The notes: generated by a model from the sequence alone, not told the origin. Counted from the first letter of the stretch, positions 25,711 to 35,017 are shown. The stretch is DNA of 64,000 bases from Ruegeria faecimaris (GCF_900182615.1 NZ_FXTE01000011.1:1-64000), one strand, 5' to 3'. Program-made: numbers and translations.

Positions 25711-27006
25711 ATGGGTGCTCTGCTAGCCATTGCGGTTGTTGTTATTCTCATGATCCTGGGTGTGCCCGTTGTCTTTTCCTTCGCGGCAATGGCTTTAACA
25801 CTCTCCGTGATTTATGACGTCGATATTTCCAGCCTGATGACCACAGGTTTCTGGTCAGTCAATTCCATCATTCTGGTTGCATTGCCGCTTTTCATTATGA
25901 CGGGCTATATCATGCAGGTCGGAGGCATCGCCAAACGCCTGGTGGCCTTTGTCGAGGCCCTCGTTGGCGGATCGCGCAGCGGAATGGGGGCGTCGATGGT
26001 TGTGGCCTGCGGTATTTTCGGAGCGATTTCGGGTACCGCGTCGGCCGCCGTTGCATCGATCGGCAAGATTATGACCGACCCGATGGAAAAATACGGCTAT
26101 GACCGTCCGTATACCGCTTCGCTTTTGGGGGCATCGTCACTACTTGGCTTGCTAATACCGCCCAGCATCACGATGATTCTTTATGCGGTGGTGACGCGGC
26201 AATCGGTGGCGGCCTGTTTCCTGGCAACAGTGGGGCCCGGGCTTTTGTTGATTGTTGTTCTGATCATCTACAACTCCATACGGATGCGTCGCGTGGGTGG
26301 GCTCGAAGCGCCCAGACTGCCTCTGAACGAACGTGTGCGCGAAATCGGCACCACCGGTTGGTACGCCATCCCGGCGTTGATGATGCCGATCATCATTCTC
26401 GGAGGCATCTATTCAGGGACATTTACCCCCACCGAAGCGGCCGCGATAGCCGTGGTCTATTCGATCCCTGTCGGTTTCTTTGTCTACAAGGAACTGGATA
26501 TCCAAAAACTGTTCCGCTGTATCGTTGAGGCCGCGGCGACAACGGGTGTGATCCTGGTGATCCTGATCTTTTCCTTTATCGCCAGCCGGATATTTACGCT
26601 GGAGCGGGTTCCACAGGAAATGACCGAACTGCTGTTTTTGTTATTCAAGAACAAGATTGCCATTCTGATTGCGGTAAACATCTTCTTGATCTTGCTTGGC
26701 ATGATCATGGATGACATTTCGGTCATCGCTATCACCAGCCCGCTTCTGTTGCCGGTTATGGTGCAAATCGGAGTGGACCCGATCCAATTCGCCGCGATTA
26801 TCGGGGTAAGTGTTGTGATCGGGTGCAATACCCCGCCGATGGCGCCCATTCTGTTTATGACCTGCCGCGTCACCAATGTTGGCATGTCGCAGGTGATAAA
26901 ACCAGCCTTGTCGCTGGTGGTTTTCACCGCACTGCCGGTACAACTCGCGGTAACGTTCTGGCCGCCACTGTCTCTCTATCTCCCAACGGTATTGGGTTAC
27001 ATGTAG
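25711..27006 (+). CDS. TRAP transporter large permease (DctM family), operon 1
   Basis: The 431-residue protein is highly hydrophobic with about a dozen membrane segments. It shows DctM signatures ALPLFIMTGYIMQVGGIAKRL, FGAISGTASAAVASIG, LLGLLIPPSITMILYA and GMIMDDISVIAITSPLLLPV. It carries out sodium-driven uptake of the substrate delivered by DctP. It follows dctQ by 24 bp with AAGGAAG before its start. The downstream DapA-family and aldehyde dehydrogenase genes are on the same strand and likely share the transcript. Confidence 0.92.
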   Translation: MGALLAIAVVVILMILGVPVVFSFAAMALTLSVIYDVDISSLMTTGFWSVNSIILVALPLFIMTGYIMQVGGIAKRLVAFVEALVGGSRSGMGASMVVACGIFGAISGTASAAVASIGKIMTDPMEKYGYDRPYTASLLGASSLLGLLIPPSITMILYAVVTRQSVAACFLATVGPGLLLIVVLIIYNSIRMRRVGGLEAPRLPLNERVREIGTTGWYAIPALMMPIIILGGIYSGTFTPTEAAAIAVVYSIPVGFFVYKELDIQKLFRCIVEAAATTGVILVILIFSFIASRIFTLERVPQEMTELLFLLFKNKIAILIAVNIFLILLGMIMDDISVIAITSPLLLPVMVQIGVDPIQFAAIIGVSVVIGCNTPPMAPILFMTCRVTNVGMSQVIKPALSLVVFTALPVQLAVTFWPPLSLYLPTVLGYM

Positions 27007-27052
27007 CCCAATGAACAGCCCGTTGATTAATAACCAGAAAGCTGCATGAAAC

Positions 27053-27970
27053 ATGACTCCCCTGTTCAAATTTGAAGGGATCTACACCCCGGTGGTGACC
27101 CCATATAGCGCCGATGGCAGCGTCAATAGGGACGCCCTGTCGGATGAGATCGAATACCTGATTGAGAATGGCGTGCACGGCCTGATCTCGGGGGGGTCGA
27201 CCGGCGAGAACTATGCCCAGACCGTAGAAGAACGGCTGGAGCTGGCGCGGTTCACGCATGCGCAACTGAAGGGCCGCCTGCCGCTGGTCGTGGGCACCGG
27301 AGCGATGCTGACACCGGATTCCGTGGCGCTGGCCTCGGGCGCGCGTGAAATCGGCGCCGATGCGATCCTGCTGGCCAGCCCGCCCTATTCAGTGCCGACC
27401 GACCGCGAGAACGCCTTGAACGCACTGGCCATCGACAAGGCCGCCGACCTGCCGGTGATGCTGTACAATTACCCGCACCGCACCGGTTCGATGATGAGTG
27501 AGGAGTTTCTTGATCGTGTGGGCCGCAGTCGCAACTTCTGCGGCATCAAGGAAAGCTCGGGGGATATCAACCGGGTACACCTGTTGGCGCGCGACTATTC
27601 GCATATCCAACTGGGCTGCGGCATGGACGATCAGGCGCTGGAGTTCTTCGCCTGGGGTGCGCCGTTCTGGGTGTGCGGCGGGTCGAACTTCCTGCCCGCC
27701 GAACATGTGGCGCTGTACAATGCATGTGTGATCGAAGGCAATTTTGCCAAGGGTCGCCGGATCATGTCTGCCATGATGCCGCTGATGCGAGTGCTGGAAC
27801 AGGGTGGCAAGTTCATCCAGACCATCAAGCATGGCGTGACCATGAACGGGATCGACGCAGGCGCAATGCGGCCCCCTTTGAAGGGTTTGAACAAAGACGA
27901 CAAACGCGCGCTGGAACAGGTGACGCGGGTGCTGAAGAAGACAATCGCAGATATCGTGGCAGAGGAGTAA
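27053..27970 (+). CDS. DapA/dihydrodipicolinate synthase-family lyase or dehydratase
   Basis: The 305-residue class I aldolase-like protein has GSTGENYAQT, the tyrosine motif MLYNYPHRTG, and the Schiff-base Lys in GIKESSGD. The family includes dihydrodipicolinate synthase, keto-deoxy sugar acid aldolases and the hydroxyproline-pathway deaminase that yields 2-ketoglutarate semialdehyde. Linkage to a TRAP transporter, an aldehyde dehydrogenase and the hydroxyproline-like genes favours the last role, but this is inference. The next gene starts 4 bp after its stop. Confidence 0.8.
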   Translation: MTPLFKFEGIYTPVVTPYSADGSVNRDALSDEIEYLIENGVHGLISGGSTGENYAQTVEERLELARFTHAQLKGRLPLVVGTGAMLTPDSVALASGAREIGADAILLASPPYSVPTDRENALNALAIDKAADLPVMLYNYPHRTGSMMSEEFLDRVGRSRNFCGIKESSGDINRVHLLARDYSHIQLGCGMDDQALEFFAWGAPFWVCGGSNFLPAEHVALYNACVIEGNFAKGRRIMSAMMPLMRVLEQGGKFIQTIKHGVTMNGIDAGAMRPPLKGLNKDDKRALEQVTRVLKKTIADIVAEE

Positions 27971-27973
27971 GGC

Positions 27974-29497
27974 ATGGAATTGCTGACACAGGACGAATAC
28001 AAATCCATCGCCGCGGGTCTGACCCTGCCCACCGGTGCCTTCATTGATGGCGCGTACCGCCCGGCGATCTCGGGCAACGTATTTGAAACAGTGAACCCCG
28101 CGAAAGGTGAAAAGCTGGCCGACATCGCGGCCTGCGACGCAGCGGATGTAGATTTTGCCGTCGAAAAGGCGCGTGAGGCGTTTGACGATGGCCGCTGGTC
28201 GAAACTGCACCCGTCCGAGCGCAAGGATGTTCTGATCCGGCTGTGCAAGCTGATGACCCGCAACGCCCGTGAACTTGCGGTGATGGAGAGCATCGACAGC
28301 GGCAAGACCATCTATGACTGCGAAACGGTCGATGTGCCGGAAACCATCCATTGCCTGCAATGGCACGCCGAGGCGATCGACAAGATCTACGATCAGGTTT
28401 CGCCTGCCAGCGACGACCACATCGCCATGGTGGTGCGGGAACCCATTGGCGTTGTCGGACTGGTGCTGCCGTGGAATTTCCCATTGCTGATGTTGGCGTG
28501 GAAGATCGGCCCAGCGCTGGCGGCGGGGTGTTCGGTGGTGGTGAAACCGGCGGCGGAAACGACTCTGACCGCTTTGCGACTGGCCGAACTGGCGATGGAA
28601 GCCGGGTTGCCGCGCGGCGTTCTGAACATCCTTCCCGGCGGTGGGGCCGAGGTTGGTGAACCTATGGGGCGGCACATGGATATCGACATGGTATCCTTCA
28701 CCGGCTCGACAGTCACCGGCAAGCGGTTCCTGAGCTATTCGGCGGAAAGCAACGCCAAAGAAGTGGTGCTTGAGATGGGCGGCAAGAACCCCGCCATCGT
28801 GATGGAGGACGCCGAGAACCTGGACCGGGTGGCGGCGCATATCGTCAATGGCGCTTTCTGGAACATGGGCGAGAATTGCTCGGCCTCGTCGCGGTTGATT
28901 GTGCATAAGGATGTGAAGGCAGAAGTGTTGGAGCGCATTGCGCATCACGCGAAACAGTGGAATATCGGTGACCCGCTGGACCCGGAAACCCGTATGGGCG
29001 CACTGGTCAGCGAGGCGCATTACACCAAGGTGTGCGGCTATCTGGATCAGGCTGAAAACGTTTTGATCGGTGGCAAGGCCGACGCTGTAAGCTCTGGTGG
29101 TAAAGCCGCCGGGGGCTATGTCGAGGCCACCGTGGTCGAGGTGCCCGGCAACGATGCCACGCTGGCGCGCGAGGAAATCTTTGGACCCGTCCTGTCGGTG
29201 ATCGAAGTGTCGGGCTTTGATGAGGCCATCAGGATGGCCAACGACACCGACTATGGCCTCTGTGCCTCGATCTTCACTGCCAACGCCAAACGCGCCATCC
29301 GGGGCGCGCGGGCCATCCGGGCGGGGACGGTGACCGTCAACTGCTTTGGTGAGGGCGACATCACCACGCCCTTCGGCGGCTACAAGCAATCCGGCTTTGG
29401 CGGGCGCGACAACTCAGTTCATGCTCACGATCAATACACCCAGTTGAAAACCATCTGGATCGATCTGGCTGACGACGCGGACGAGGCCGTCGAATAA
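27974..29497 (+). CDS. NAD(P)-dependent aldehyde dehydrogenase (PuuC-like)
   Basis: The 507-residue aldehyde dehydrogenase shows VGLVLPWNFPLLMLAWKIGPALAAG-type cofactor region text, catalytic Glu in LEMGGKNPAI, nucleophile Cys in MGENCSASSRL, and EEIFGPVLSV. It resembles gamma-glutamyl-aminobutyraldehyde or related omega-amino aldehyde dehydrogenases. Being four bases downstream of the DapA-family gene, it probably oxidises that enzyme's semialdehyde product. A 2-ketoglutarate semialdehyde dehydrogenase role is possible. It is the last gene of the operon. Confidence 0.88.
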   Translation: MELLTQDEYKSIAAGLTLPTGAFIDGAYRPAISGNVFETVNPAKGEKLADIAACDAADVDFAVEKAREAFDDGRWSKLHPSERKDVLIRLCKLMTRNARELAVMESIDSGKTIYDCETVDVPETIHCLQWHAEAIDKIYDQVSPASDDHIAMVVREPIGVVGLVLPWNFPLLMLAWKIGPALAAGCSVVVKPAAETTLTALRLAELAMEAGLPRGVLNILPGGGAEVGEPMGRHMDIDMVSFTGSTVTGKRFLSYSAESNAKEVVLEMGGKNPAIVMEDAENLDRVAAHIVNGAFWNMGENCSASSRLIVHKDVKAEVLERIAHHAKQWNIGDPLDPETRMGALVSEAHYTKVCGYLDQAENVLIGGKADAVSSGGKAAGGYVEATVVEVPGNDATLAREEIFGPVLSVIEVSGFDEAIRMANDTDYGLCASIFTANAKRAIRGARAIRAGTVTVNCFGEGDITTPFGGYKQSGFGGRDNSVHAHDQYTQLKTIWIDLADDADEAVE

Positions 29498-30281
29498 TTG
29501 CCGCAGTCAATAAGTGGCCGCAAATCAAAGAACTCGGTGTACGGCAGGTCTTTTGAAGCGAAGTCGTTTGGGCAACAATTCCCACGAATGACATAATTCA
29601 TAGACACCGAGTTCTGATGATTATTGGCCTGAGCAGGCGGTGTTCAAAAAAGAACGTTGCGCAGGCGGGTTAAAACAGAGCTGTCTGGATACAACGATCC
29701 GTGTTATCATATGTTCTCCTTAACGCCGAATATGCATGCTCGGGCCAGTTGGGCCATGACGTATCTATCGTTCCGCGAGCCTGTAAGTACTTTGGGTTAT
29801 TGGGCGTTGGTGCACTTGAGCAATATTGATGCCGAACATGAAGCTTATGACAAGTCGGACTGAAGTCAGACAAGTTTCCGAGAGCTACGGGTTTCGAAAA
29901 GCAGACATTGACGCACCCGCAGCGAATTCACACTTGTCCGCTACTGAATCGTTGGAAACGCCTGCGGCGAAAGCACGGATCGAATTTTGTGACTCAGCAG
30001 GGCGTTGAATGACCGCTCTGGCGACTTTGGATGCAACGCAGCGGCCAGCGTACCGCATCCGCAAAATGATGCTGCGTCAGCAATAGCCGCGTGAGCAAAA
30101 GGCGGGAAAGTCCGCACTGTGTGAATTCAGCATGACCTTAATCTTGCTCTCGCAGCGAACGGCAGGTTCGACGGGCCGCACCGCAGCGGAGGAGACCGGT
30201 GGTCAACGGCGGTTGTGGGCCGGACTTCCCACCGTGGGAGGCGAATGCAAAATGAAACGTTGCTGATGGCTGAGAACCATA
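29498..30281. other. 784-bp region without a recognisable gene
   Basis: Only short frames occur here (for example 29657-29863 and 29826-30008), with no recognisable motifs, weak codon structure and no good ribosome-binding sites. The segment near 30100 (GGCGGGAAAGTCCGCA) looks like intergenic or decayed sequence. Nothing else was identified. Confidence 0.5.
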
Positions 30282-30791
30282 CTAACTGCAAAGCTTCGGG
30301 GAACTTGCGCTCGTGATTTTCCGGCCGTAGAACATCAGGCGGACTCCAGCCCAGTATGCCGCGGCTTCACACATGGGACATGGTCGGGAGGATGAGTACA
30401 TGACCGATCCGGTCAAATCTCGGTGATTAAGGCGTCGCGCGGCATCCCTGATCGCGGCCATTTCAGCGTGGGCCGTGGGGTCTTGATCCAAGATGACCCT
30501 GCTCCATGACTGGCCAATAATGACATTGTCGCGCACCACAACTGCGCCATACCCTTGATCTCCATGGTCAATCGCATACTGACGCATCTCGAAGGCGCGC
30601 TCCATGAATGAGGCATCTTTGGGATCACTTGGCTGAGGTATAGCGTCGTCCGCACCCGAAGAAGTTTGGCCCAGGACAGAGCCACTCAAGCCGACCGTCA
30701 GCGCGCCAAAGCCTGATGCAGCAAGAAAGCTGCGCCTCGCGCAAACAAGCGCGCTGTAGCCGACCTGTTTACTTTTTCCGATCTTGTTCAT
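30282..30791 (-). CDS. Tat-signal nucleoside/cytidine deaminase-like protein
   Basis: The 169-residue protein begins with a twin-arginine signal (ARRSFLAASGFGALTVGLSG, RR near residues 19-20), then a zinc deaminase domain with the motifs TAHAEMAAI (catalytic HAE) and SSRPCPMCEAA (zinc cysteines PCxxC). The family deaminates guanine, cytosine or tRNA adenosine, normally in the cytoplasm. An export signal is unusual. The C-terminus stops soon after the zinc motif (FYGRKITSASSPKLCS), so the protein may be slightly short. An exported ankyrin protein is encoded 137 bp upstream on the same strand. Confidence 0.8.
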   Translation of the reverse strand: MNKIGKSKQVGYSALVCARRSFLAASGFGALTVGLSGSVLGQTSSGADDAIPQPSDPKDASFMERAFEMRQYAIDHGDQGYGAVVVRDNVIIGQSWSRVILDQDPTAHAEMAAIRDAARRLNHRDLTGSVMYSSSRPCPMCEAAAYWAGVRLMFYGRKITSASSPKLCS

Positions 30792-30928
30792 TTTGCCGTT
30801 GTCCTTGGGATGTCTTCATCTTTGTCGCCACTCTACCACGCCGAGACCTTGACCCGAGGTCGGTCATATCCAAGCTGCCATCGGTGCCTGTCCGGTGAAA
30901 CTCACCGCTTCCGCCTGCCGGACAGGCC

Positions 30929-31606
30929 TCAATCCTCTGTTCTCAGCCGCTCTGCCATCTCGGAAAATCCGCGAAGTTCGGCGTGTTCGAGTGGGGTAAT
31001 TCCGTTACGATCGGCAAGCGATCTGTCAGCACCCGCAGCCAATAAGGCATCCAGAACCGCAAGATGATCCGGGCCGCCGTCGCCAAGCACAACGGCTTCG
31101 ATAACGGCTGTCCAATGAAGATTGTTCACATGGTCCAGAGGCGCGCCGGCGGCGATCAGCCGTCTGACAATCTCGACATGACCGAGATGCGCGGCCGCGA
31201 TAAGAGCGGTTCCGTCATAAGGGCTGGTCGTGAGGCCGGGATCGTTGCCGAGCTCAATGGCGAGCGTCATCAGTTCCGGATCATTTGCAACGGCCGCAAT
31301 CGTGACCACGTCGTAGGCCTGATCTTCAAGTGCATTCATGTCGGCGCCAGCCTCAGCCAGTGCACTCAATGCCTCGTCCTCTGAAGCAAACGCGGCCACA
31401 TGGGCTGGTGTGCGACCCCACGAGTCCCGCGCGTTGACGTTTGCCCCTGCCGCAACGAGTTGCCGGATCATTTCTTCGTTGCCGGTGTGAGCGGCTGCGA
31501 AGAGACCGTCGTATTGCGCGACCTCATCAGCCGAAGGCGGTGTCTGCGCCGCACCCGCGTTGGCGGCAAGACCCATCACGAAAGCAAATAGTAGAAAACG
31601 AAACAT
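30929..31606 (-). CDS. Exported ankyrin-repeat protein
   Basis: The 225-residue protein has a Sec signal peptide (MFRFLLFAFVMGLAANAGAA, cut after AGA-A) followed by five or six ankyrin repeats, seen as recurring G-x-TPLH-like text: GRTPAHVAAFASEDEALSALAEAGAD, GTALIAAAHLGHVEIVRRLIAAGAP, and NGITPLEHAELRGF. It is probably a periplasmic protein-binding scaffold. It lies just upstream of the Tat-signal deaminase on the same strand; they may form a pair, perhaps catalase/ankyrin-like partner logic, but no partner function is shown. Confidence 0.85.
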   Translation of the reverse strand: MFRFLLFAFVMGLAANAGAAQTPPSADEVAQYDGLFAAAHTGNEEMIRQLVAAGANVNARDSWGRTPAHVAAFASEDEALSALAEAGADMNALEDQAYDVVTIAAVANDPELMTLAIELGNDPGLTTSPYDGTALIAAAHLGHVEIVRRLIAAGAPLDHVNNLHWTAVIEAVVLGDGGPDHLAVLDALLAAGADRSLADRNGITPLEHAELRGFSEMAERLRTED

Positions 31607-31753
31607 GGCAGATCCTATTACCTACATATTGGTCAGCTATAGTAGTAGCGGATGCATTCGATGTCATTTTCCGTTCAGGATCAGGGTCCTTTCCCGGGAA
31701 TTGATTTCGCAATGTCATTGGACAGAAGGGCTGAATTGACCGACAATCGCGTC

Positions 31754-32005
31754 ATGGAACTGACAGCAACGACACCTGTCCACCTGATCCATGTGGACCC
31801 CGACGTTAACATGGCGCGGTTCTATGGAATAGAGTTGCAGCCGACGTTGTTTGGCGAAGTTTCTGTTCTTCGTACCTGGGGACGTATCGGCACAAACGGG
31901 CAAGCCATGTTGGTGACGTACGAAGACGCAGCCCAAGCTAGTGAAGCGCTTCATAACCTTGAAAAGCAAAAGCTCCGACGAGGGTATGTTCCGGTCGGTG
32001 AGTGA
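31754..32005 (+). CDS. Stand-alone WGR-domain protein
   Basis: The 83-residue protein is almost entirely a WGR domain: NMARFYGIELQPTLFG, then VLRTWGRIGTNGQ, and a final EKQKLRRGYVPV. WGR domains bind nucleic acids in PARPs and some bacterial proteins; single-domain versions occur in alphaproteobacteria, often on plasmids. The start is uncertain. I chose the ATG at 31754, but in-frame ATGs at 31712 and 31652 exist and none has a strong ribosome-binding site. It stands alone, divergent from the ankyrin gene. Confidence 0.8.
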   Translation: MELTATTPVHLIHVDPDVNMARFYGIELQPTLFGEVSVLRTWGRIGTNGQAMLVTYEDAAQASEALHNLEKQKLRRGYVPVGE

Positions 32006-32065
32006 TTTCGGGCTGCGGCCTTTGTCCCTTGGCAAATCCCGAGCCAGCTGGCTCGTGACCGGGCT

Positions 32066-32434
32066 CTAGGTTTCAGTCGGCATGCCGGCTTCCACCCAGA
32101 ACACCCCAGAATGATCTCCCTGTCCCAGTAGCCCCTGAACCGTCTCTTGCGAGCCGGGCAGGGGCTTTGGGTCATGGTCGGTCCATGCCGTGGTGATCTG
32201 CCCGTTCGGGTGACGATCCCTTTTGCGCTCCCGCAGGATCAAAGATCCTTTGGCTTCTTTTTTGTTGGTCAGGCGGGATTTGGGCAAGCCAAACGCCCCC
32301 CCGACGTCAGGGGGAAGGCGCGGCCTCCCCCCTCGGACAAGACAAATAGACAAGACCGTGTCCTCGCGCGTTGCGCTGCGGGCCGCACCACTCTTGTCGA
32401 TTTGTCCTGTCTCGCCCCTCTCCGCGTTCGCCAC
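32066..32434 (-). CDS. Possible hypothetical protein, antisense side of plasmid block leader
   Basis: A 122-codon frame whose last 50 codons look coding: strong G/C bias at third positions and protein-like text (HPNGQITTAWTDHDPKPLPG, then GVFWVEAGMPTET). The first half reads as low-complexity, arginine-rich sequence and may not be translated. I do not recognise the family. It lies between the WGR gene and the DUF3768 gene. It could be a remnant of a longer gene. Confidence 0.3.
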   Translation of the reverse strand: MANAERGETGQIDKSGAARSATREDTVLSICLVRGGRPRLPPDVGGAFGLPKSRLTNKKEAKGSLILRERKRDRHPNGQITTAWTDHDPKPLPGSQETVQGLLGQGDHSGVFWVEAGMPTET

Positions 32435-32515
32435 GGGGCAGGTTTTAGAGACGACGCCCTTTCAGGGCTCGGCTCAAAACCAGCACCAAAGGGGATCAGC
32501 CCCGGAGGTCACACC

Positions 32516-32938
32516 ATGAGAGGAGAGACGGTTTTGAACCTTGAGACGACAAATGACATCGAAAATGACACCAGCCTTCAGGCGGCAGAGATTGCGGTCC
32601 AGAATGACCTGTTTCGGAAAGCCCTGATCGATCCGACTGCAGCCATTGAGATGCAGTCCAAAGGCATTCAGGGGCAGGTGTTTGTCACGCCCGGCGTGTC
32701 AGGCGAAGGGATGGAGTTCCAGACCGCAGCTTTGAAGGCGGTGGCGTCGGATGACCAGTTCGATGAAGGCAATGACCCTTATGGTGATCACACATTCGGG
32801 ACGGTGATCGTCAGCGGCCAAAAGCTGTTCTGGAAAATCGATCTTTACGACGCGGATTACACATACGGCTCCGACCGCCCGTTTGACCCCGCAGTGACGC
32901 GTCGCGTCCTGACCATCATGTGCCCCAGCGAATACTGA
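32516..32938 (+). CDS. DUF3768-type plasmid protein
   Basis: The 140-residue protein matches what I recall of DUF3768: QNDLFRKALIDP, then GNDPYGDHTFGTVIVSGQKLFWKIDLYD, and the tail PAVTRRVLTIMCPSEY. Members occur on alphaproteobacterial plasmids near partition and transfer genes; the function is unknown. GGAGGTC sits about 7 nt before the ATG at 32516, which decides this start over a longer frame from 32147. It begins a block with a 36-residue gene and the ParB-like gene. Confidence 0.75.
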   Translation: MRGETVLNLETTNDIENDTSLQAAEIAVQNDLFRKALIDPTAAIEMQSKGIQGQVFVTPGVSGEGMEFQTAALKAVASDDQFDEGNDPYGDHTFGTVIVSGQKLFWKIDLYDADYTYGSDRPFDPAVTRRVLTIMCPSEY

Positions 32939-32971
32939 TCCCAATCCCAAACCAGAAAGGAGGTGAACACC

Positions 32972-33082
32972 ATGAGCAATGAAATCTTGCAGCAGCGTAT
33001 CGCAGAAGCGTGGGCGCTAATCAGGAAGGGCGATGACTTCGACATCGGACGCCGCTTCCTGATCCAAAACGCAGCCGTTTAA
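32972..33082 (+). CDS. Small 36-residue conserved-looking protein
   Basis: A short frame with a consensus ribosome-binding site (AAAGGAGGTGAAC) just before its ATG. The product starts MSNEILQQRIAEAWALIRKG and ends RRFLIQNAAV. Excellent start signals, and its position between the DUF3768 and ParB-like genes, support a real gene. No motif is recognised. Confidence 0.6.
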   Translation: MSNEILQQRIAEAWALIRKGDDFDIGRRFLIQNAAV

Positions 33083-33090
33083 GCGGCCTC

Positions 33091-33115
33091 GCTCTACCCC
33101 CACGAGGGGTAGGGC
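33091..33115 (+). terminator. Hairpin after the 36-residue gene
   Basis: GCTCTACCCC and GGGGTAGGGC pair over 10 positions (one G-T) with a 5-nt loop. The tail ACCCTTAA is not a true T-run, so it may be an intercistronic hairpin rather than a full terminator. The ParB-like gene begins 43 bp later. Confidence 0.5.
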
Positions 33116-33157
33116 ACCCTTAACACAAAGCAAAACACTCAAACAAGGATTTGCCCC

Positions 33158-35017
33158 ATGAGCAAACTCGAAACATTCACCGCACCGGAAATCATCGAAG
33201 CCATCGCCCTGACCGATCTCTACCTGTCTGAATTGAACCCGCGTCAGGAGGTTTCTGAGGAAGGCATTGCCCTGCTGGCCGACAGTCTGGTCATGTGCGG
33301 CCTGATCCAGAACCTCAGCGGTCTGCGCGACGCAGATGGCAAAGTCGCCATCGTCGCCGGTGGCCGCCGCTTGCGAGCTCTGAACATCGCCGTGACCGAA
33401 CGTGCCGATCTGGCACAGGTGCCGGTCAAAGTCACGGATAATCCGTTTGTGGCCGAGCAATGGGCGAATGCGGAAAACACCGCCCGTGAAGAACTGGACC
33501 CGGTGGACGAGGTCCGCGCCTATGGCAAGATGGCGGAGAAATCCCTGTCTGTTGCCAAGATCAGCAACGCGTTCGGCGTGACCGAAGCCCATGTGCGCCG
33601 CCGCCTCGCATTGGCCGGTCTGCCTGCCGCCGTATTGGACGCGCTCAAAGCCGATGAGATCAGCATGGGGCTGGCCAAGGCCATGACAGTCAGCACCGAG
33701 GAAGAGAAAATTCTGGAGGTGCTGGAACAGGCCAAAGAGTGTCGGTGGTTTAGTGAGCATGATGTCAAACAGGCCCTGACCTCTGAGGCTGTCAGCAGCA
33801 CCAACCGCAAGGCTGTGTTTGTCGGGCAGGAGGCTTATGTTGAAGCCGGCGGCACGGTCACCACCGATCTCTTTGCCGATGAGACCCTGTTCAATGAAGG
33901 TGAGCTACTGGACCGTCTCTTTGCTGAGAAACTGGCGACAGAAGCAGAAAAGCTGCGCGAAGCGGAAGGCTGGGACTGGGTGGACACCCATGACGAAAGC
34001 TACATTCCCTATCGGTTCTCGGGAAGTGAAGGCATGCACCGTCTGGAGATGGTGAGCCGGGACTTCACCGAAGAACAGGCCGAGCGGTATGACGAACTGG
34101 CCGAACTCTATGAGGCTGAGGCTCTGGATGAAGATGGCGAAAAGGAGCTTGCAGCGCTCGAAGACTATGCCGCGCCGTTTTACTCCGACGATCAGCGCAT
34201 GCTGTCCGGTGTGTTTGTCTATGTCGGCAACACTGGCGAGATCAAAACATCCTCGGCCTATGTCGCGGCGGAACATCTCCAGGCCGCCATTGAGGCCGGT
34301 ATTCTGGCCCCGGTCAAAGAGTCCGAGGCCAAAGAGAAACCAAAACCTGCCTATTCGCAGAAGTTCATCGACGACATGGTGGCGATCCGGCTGGCGGCGG
34401 TTCAAACGGCTTTGCTGGACAAGCCTGACTATGTGCTGAGCCTGTTTGCGTTCTTCACCACCCCGGCCTCCGGTCTGACCAGCACCTTGTTTGGCTTTGG
34501 CGGCGCTGAACGGAATACGCCGGAAATCGACGACCAGTTCATCCTCGACCCGCGTCTTGGCGGGGAGCGGGATGCGGCAGCAGAGGCAGCCTATGATCAG
34601 TTCCACGAAATGGCCGCACAAGGCAACGTAGAGGCGTTCAAAGCGTTTCGCGATCTGGGCAAGAAGACCCGCAATGGAGAGATCACAGCTTTTCTGGCCC
34701 GGCGGTTCCTGACCCAACGCCCGGAGTTCATGGGCGAGATCGAGGCTGAGATTGGTGCCGGCATGCGCGCGATCTGGACCCCCTCTGCTGAGAACTGCTT
34801 CAAACGGCTGAAAGGCTGGCAACTGGATGATCTCTACAAGGACCTGCTGGACCTGCATGGCGACACGGATATGTTCAAAGCCTTTGCGAAATCCAAGAAA
34901 GGCGCGAAGAACGAGGCGATGCACAAGCTGTTCAACGATGCAGAACATCAGGTGGCATTGGGTGTGTCAGAGGCACAGAAAGCGAACATCGACGCTTGGG
35001 TGCCGGATTGCTTCTGA
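33158..35017 (+). CDS. ParB/Spo0J-like nuclease-domain protein (plasmid type, no ParA partner)
   Basis: The 619-residue protein has an N-terminal ParB domain: YLSELNPRQEVSEEGIALLADSL, IVAGGRRLRAL, and NAENTAREELDPVDEVRAYGKM, followed by a helix-turn-helix (SVAKISNAFGVTEAHVRRRLAL). The long C-terminal part is acidic and has no recognised domain. Proteins like this are common on roseobacter plasmids and are distinct from RepB. No ParA gene lies beside it, so a role in transfer, DNA protection or regulation is as likely as partition. A hairpin follows its stop. Confidence 0.85.
   Translation: MSKLETFTAPEIIEAIALTDLYLSELNPRQEVSEEGIALLADSLVMCGLIQNLSGLRDADGKVAIVAGGRRLRALNIAVTERADLAQVPVKVTDNPFVAEQWANAENTAREELDPVDEVRAYGKMAEKSLSVAKISNAFGVTEAHVRRRLALAGLPAAVLDALKADEISMGLAKAMTVSTEEEKILEVLEQAKECRWFSEHDVKQALTSEAVSSTNRKAVFVGQEAYVEAGGTVTTDLFADETLFNEGELLDRLFAEKLATEAEKLREAEGWDWVDTHDESYIPYRFSGSEGMHRLEMVSRDFTEEQAERYDELAELYEAEALDEDGEKELAALEDYAAPFYSDDQRMLSGVFVYVGNTGEIKTSSAYVAAEHLQAAIEAGILAPVKESEAKEKPKPAYSQKFIDDMVAIRLAAVQTALLDKPDYVLSLFAFFTTPASGLTSTLFGFGGAERNTPEIDDQFILDPRLGGERDAAAEAAYDQFHEMAAQGNVEAFKAFRDLGKKTRNGEITAFLARRFLTQRPEFMGEIEAEIGAGMRAIWTPSAENCFKRLKGWQLDDLYKDLLDLHGDTDMFKAFAKSKKGAKNEAMHKLFNDAEHQVALGVSEAQKANIDAWVPDCF

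Noticed and set aside
27389..29389. A 666-codon open frame on the minus strand opposite the aldehyde dehydrogenase and DapA-family genes
   Set aside because: It mirrors two well-supported plus-strand genes. Its product is rich in His, Arg and Gln, as expected of a high-GC antisense frame, and has no motif.
29657..30008. Short plus-strand frames of 60-68 codons
   Set aside because: No ribosome-binding sites, no motifs and no coding bias; treated as intergenic.
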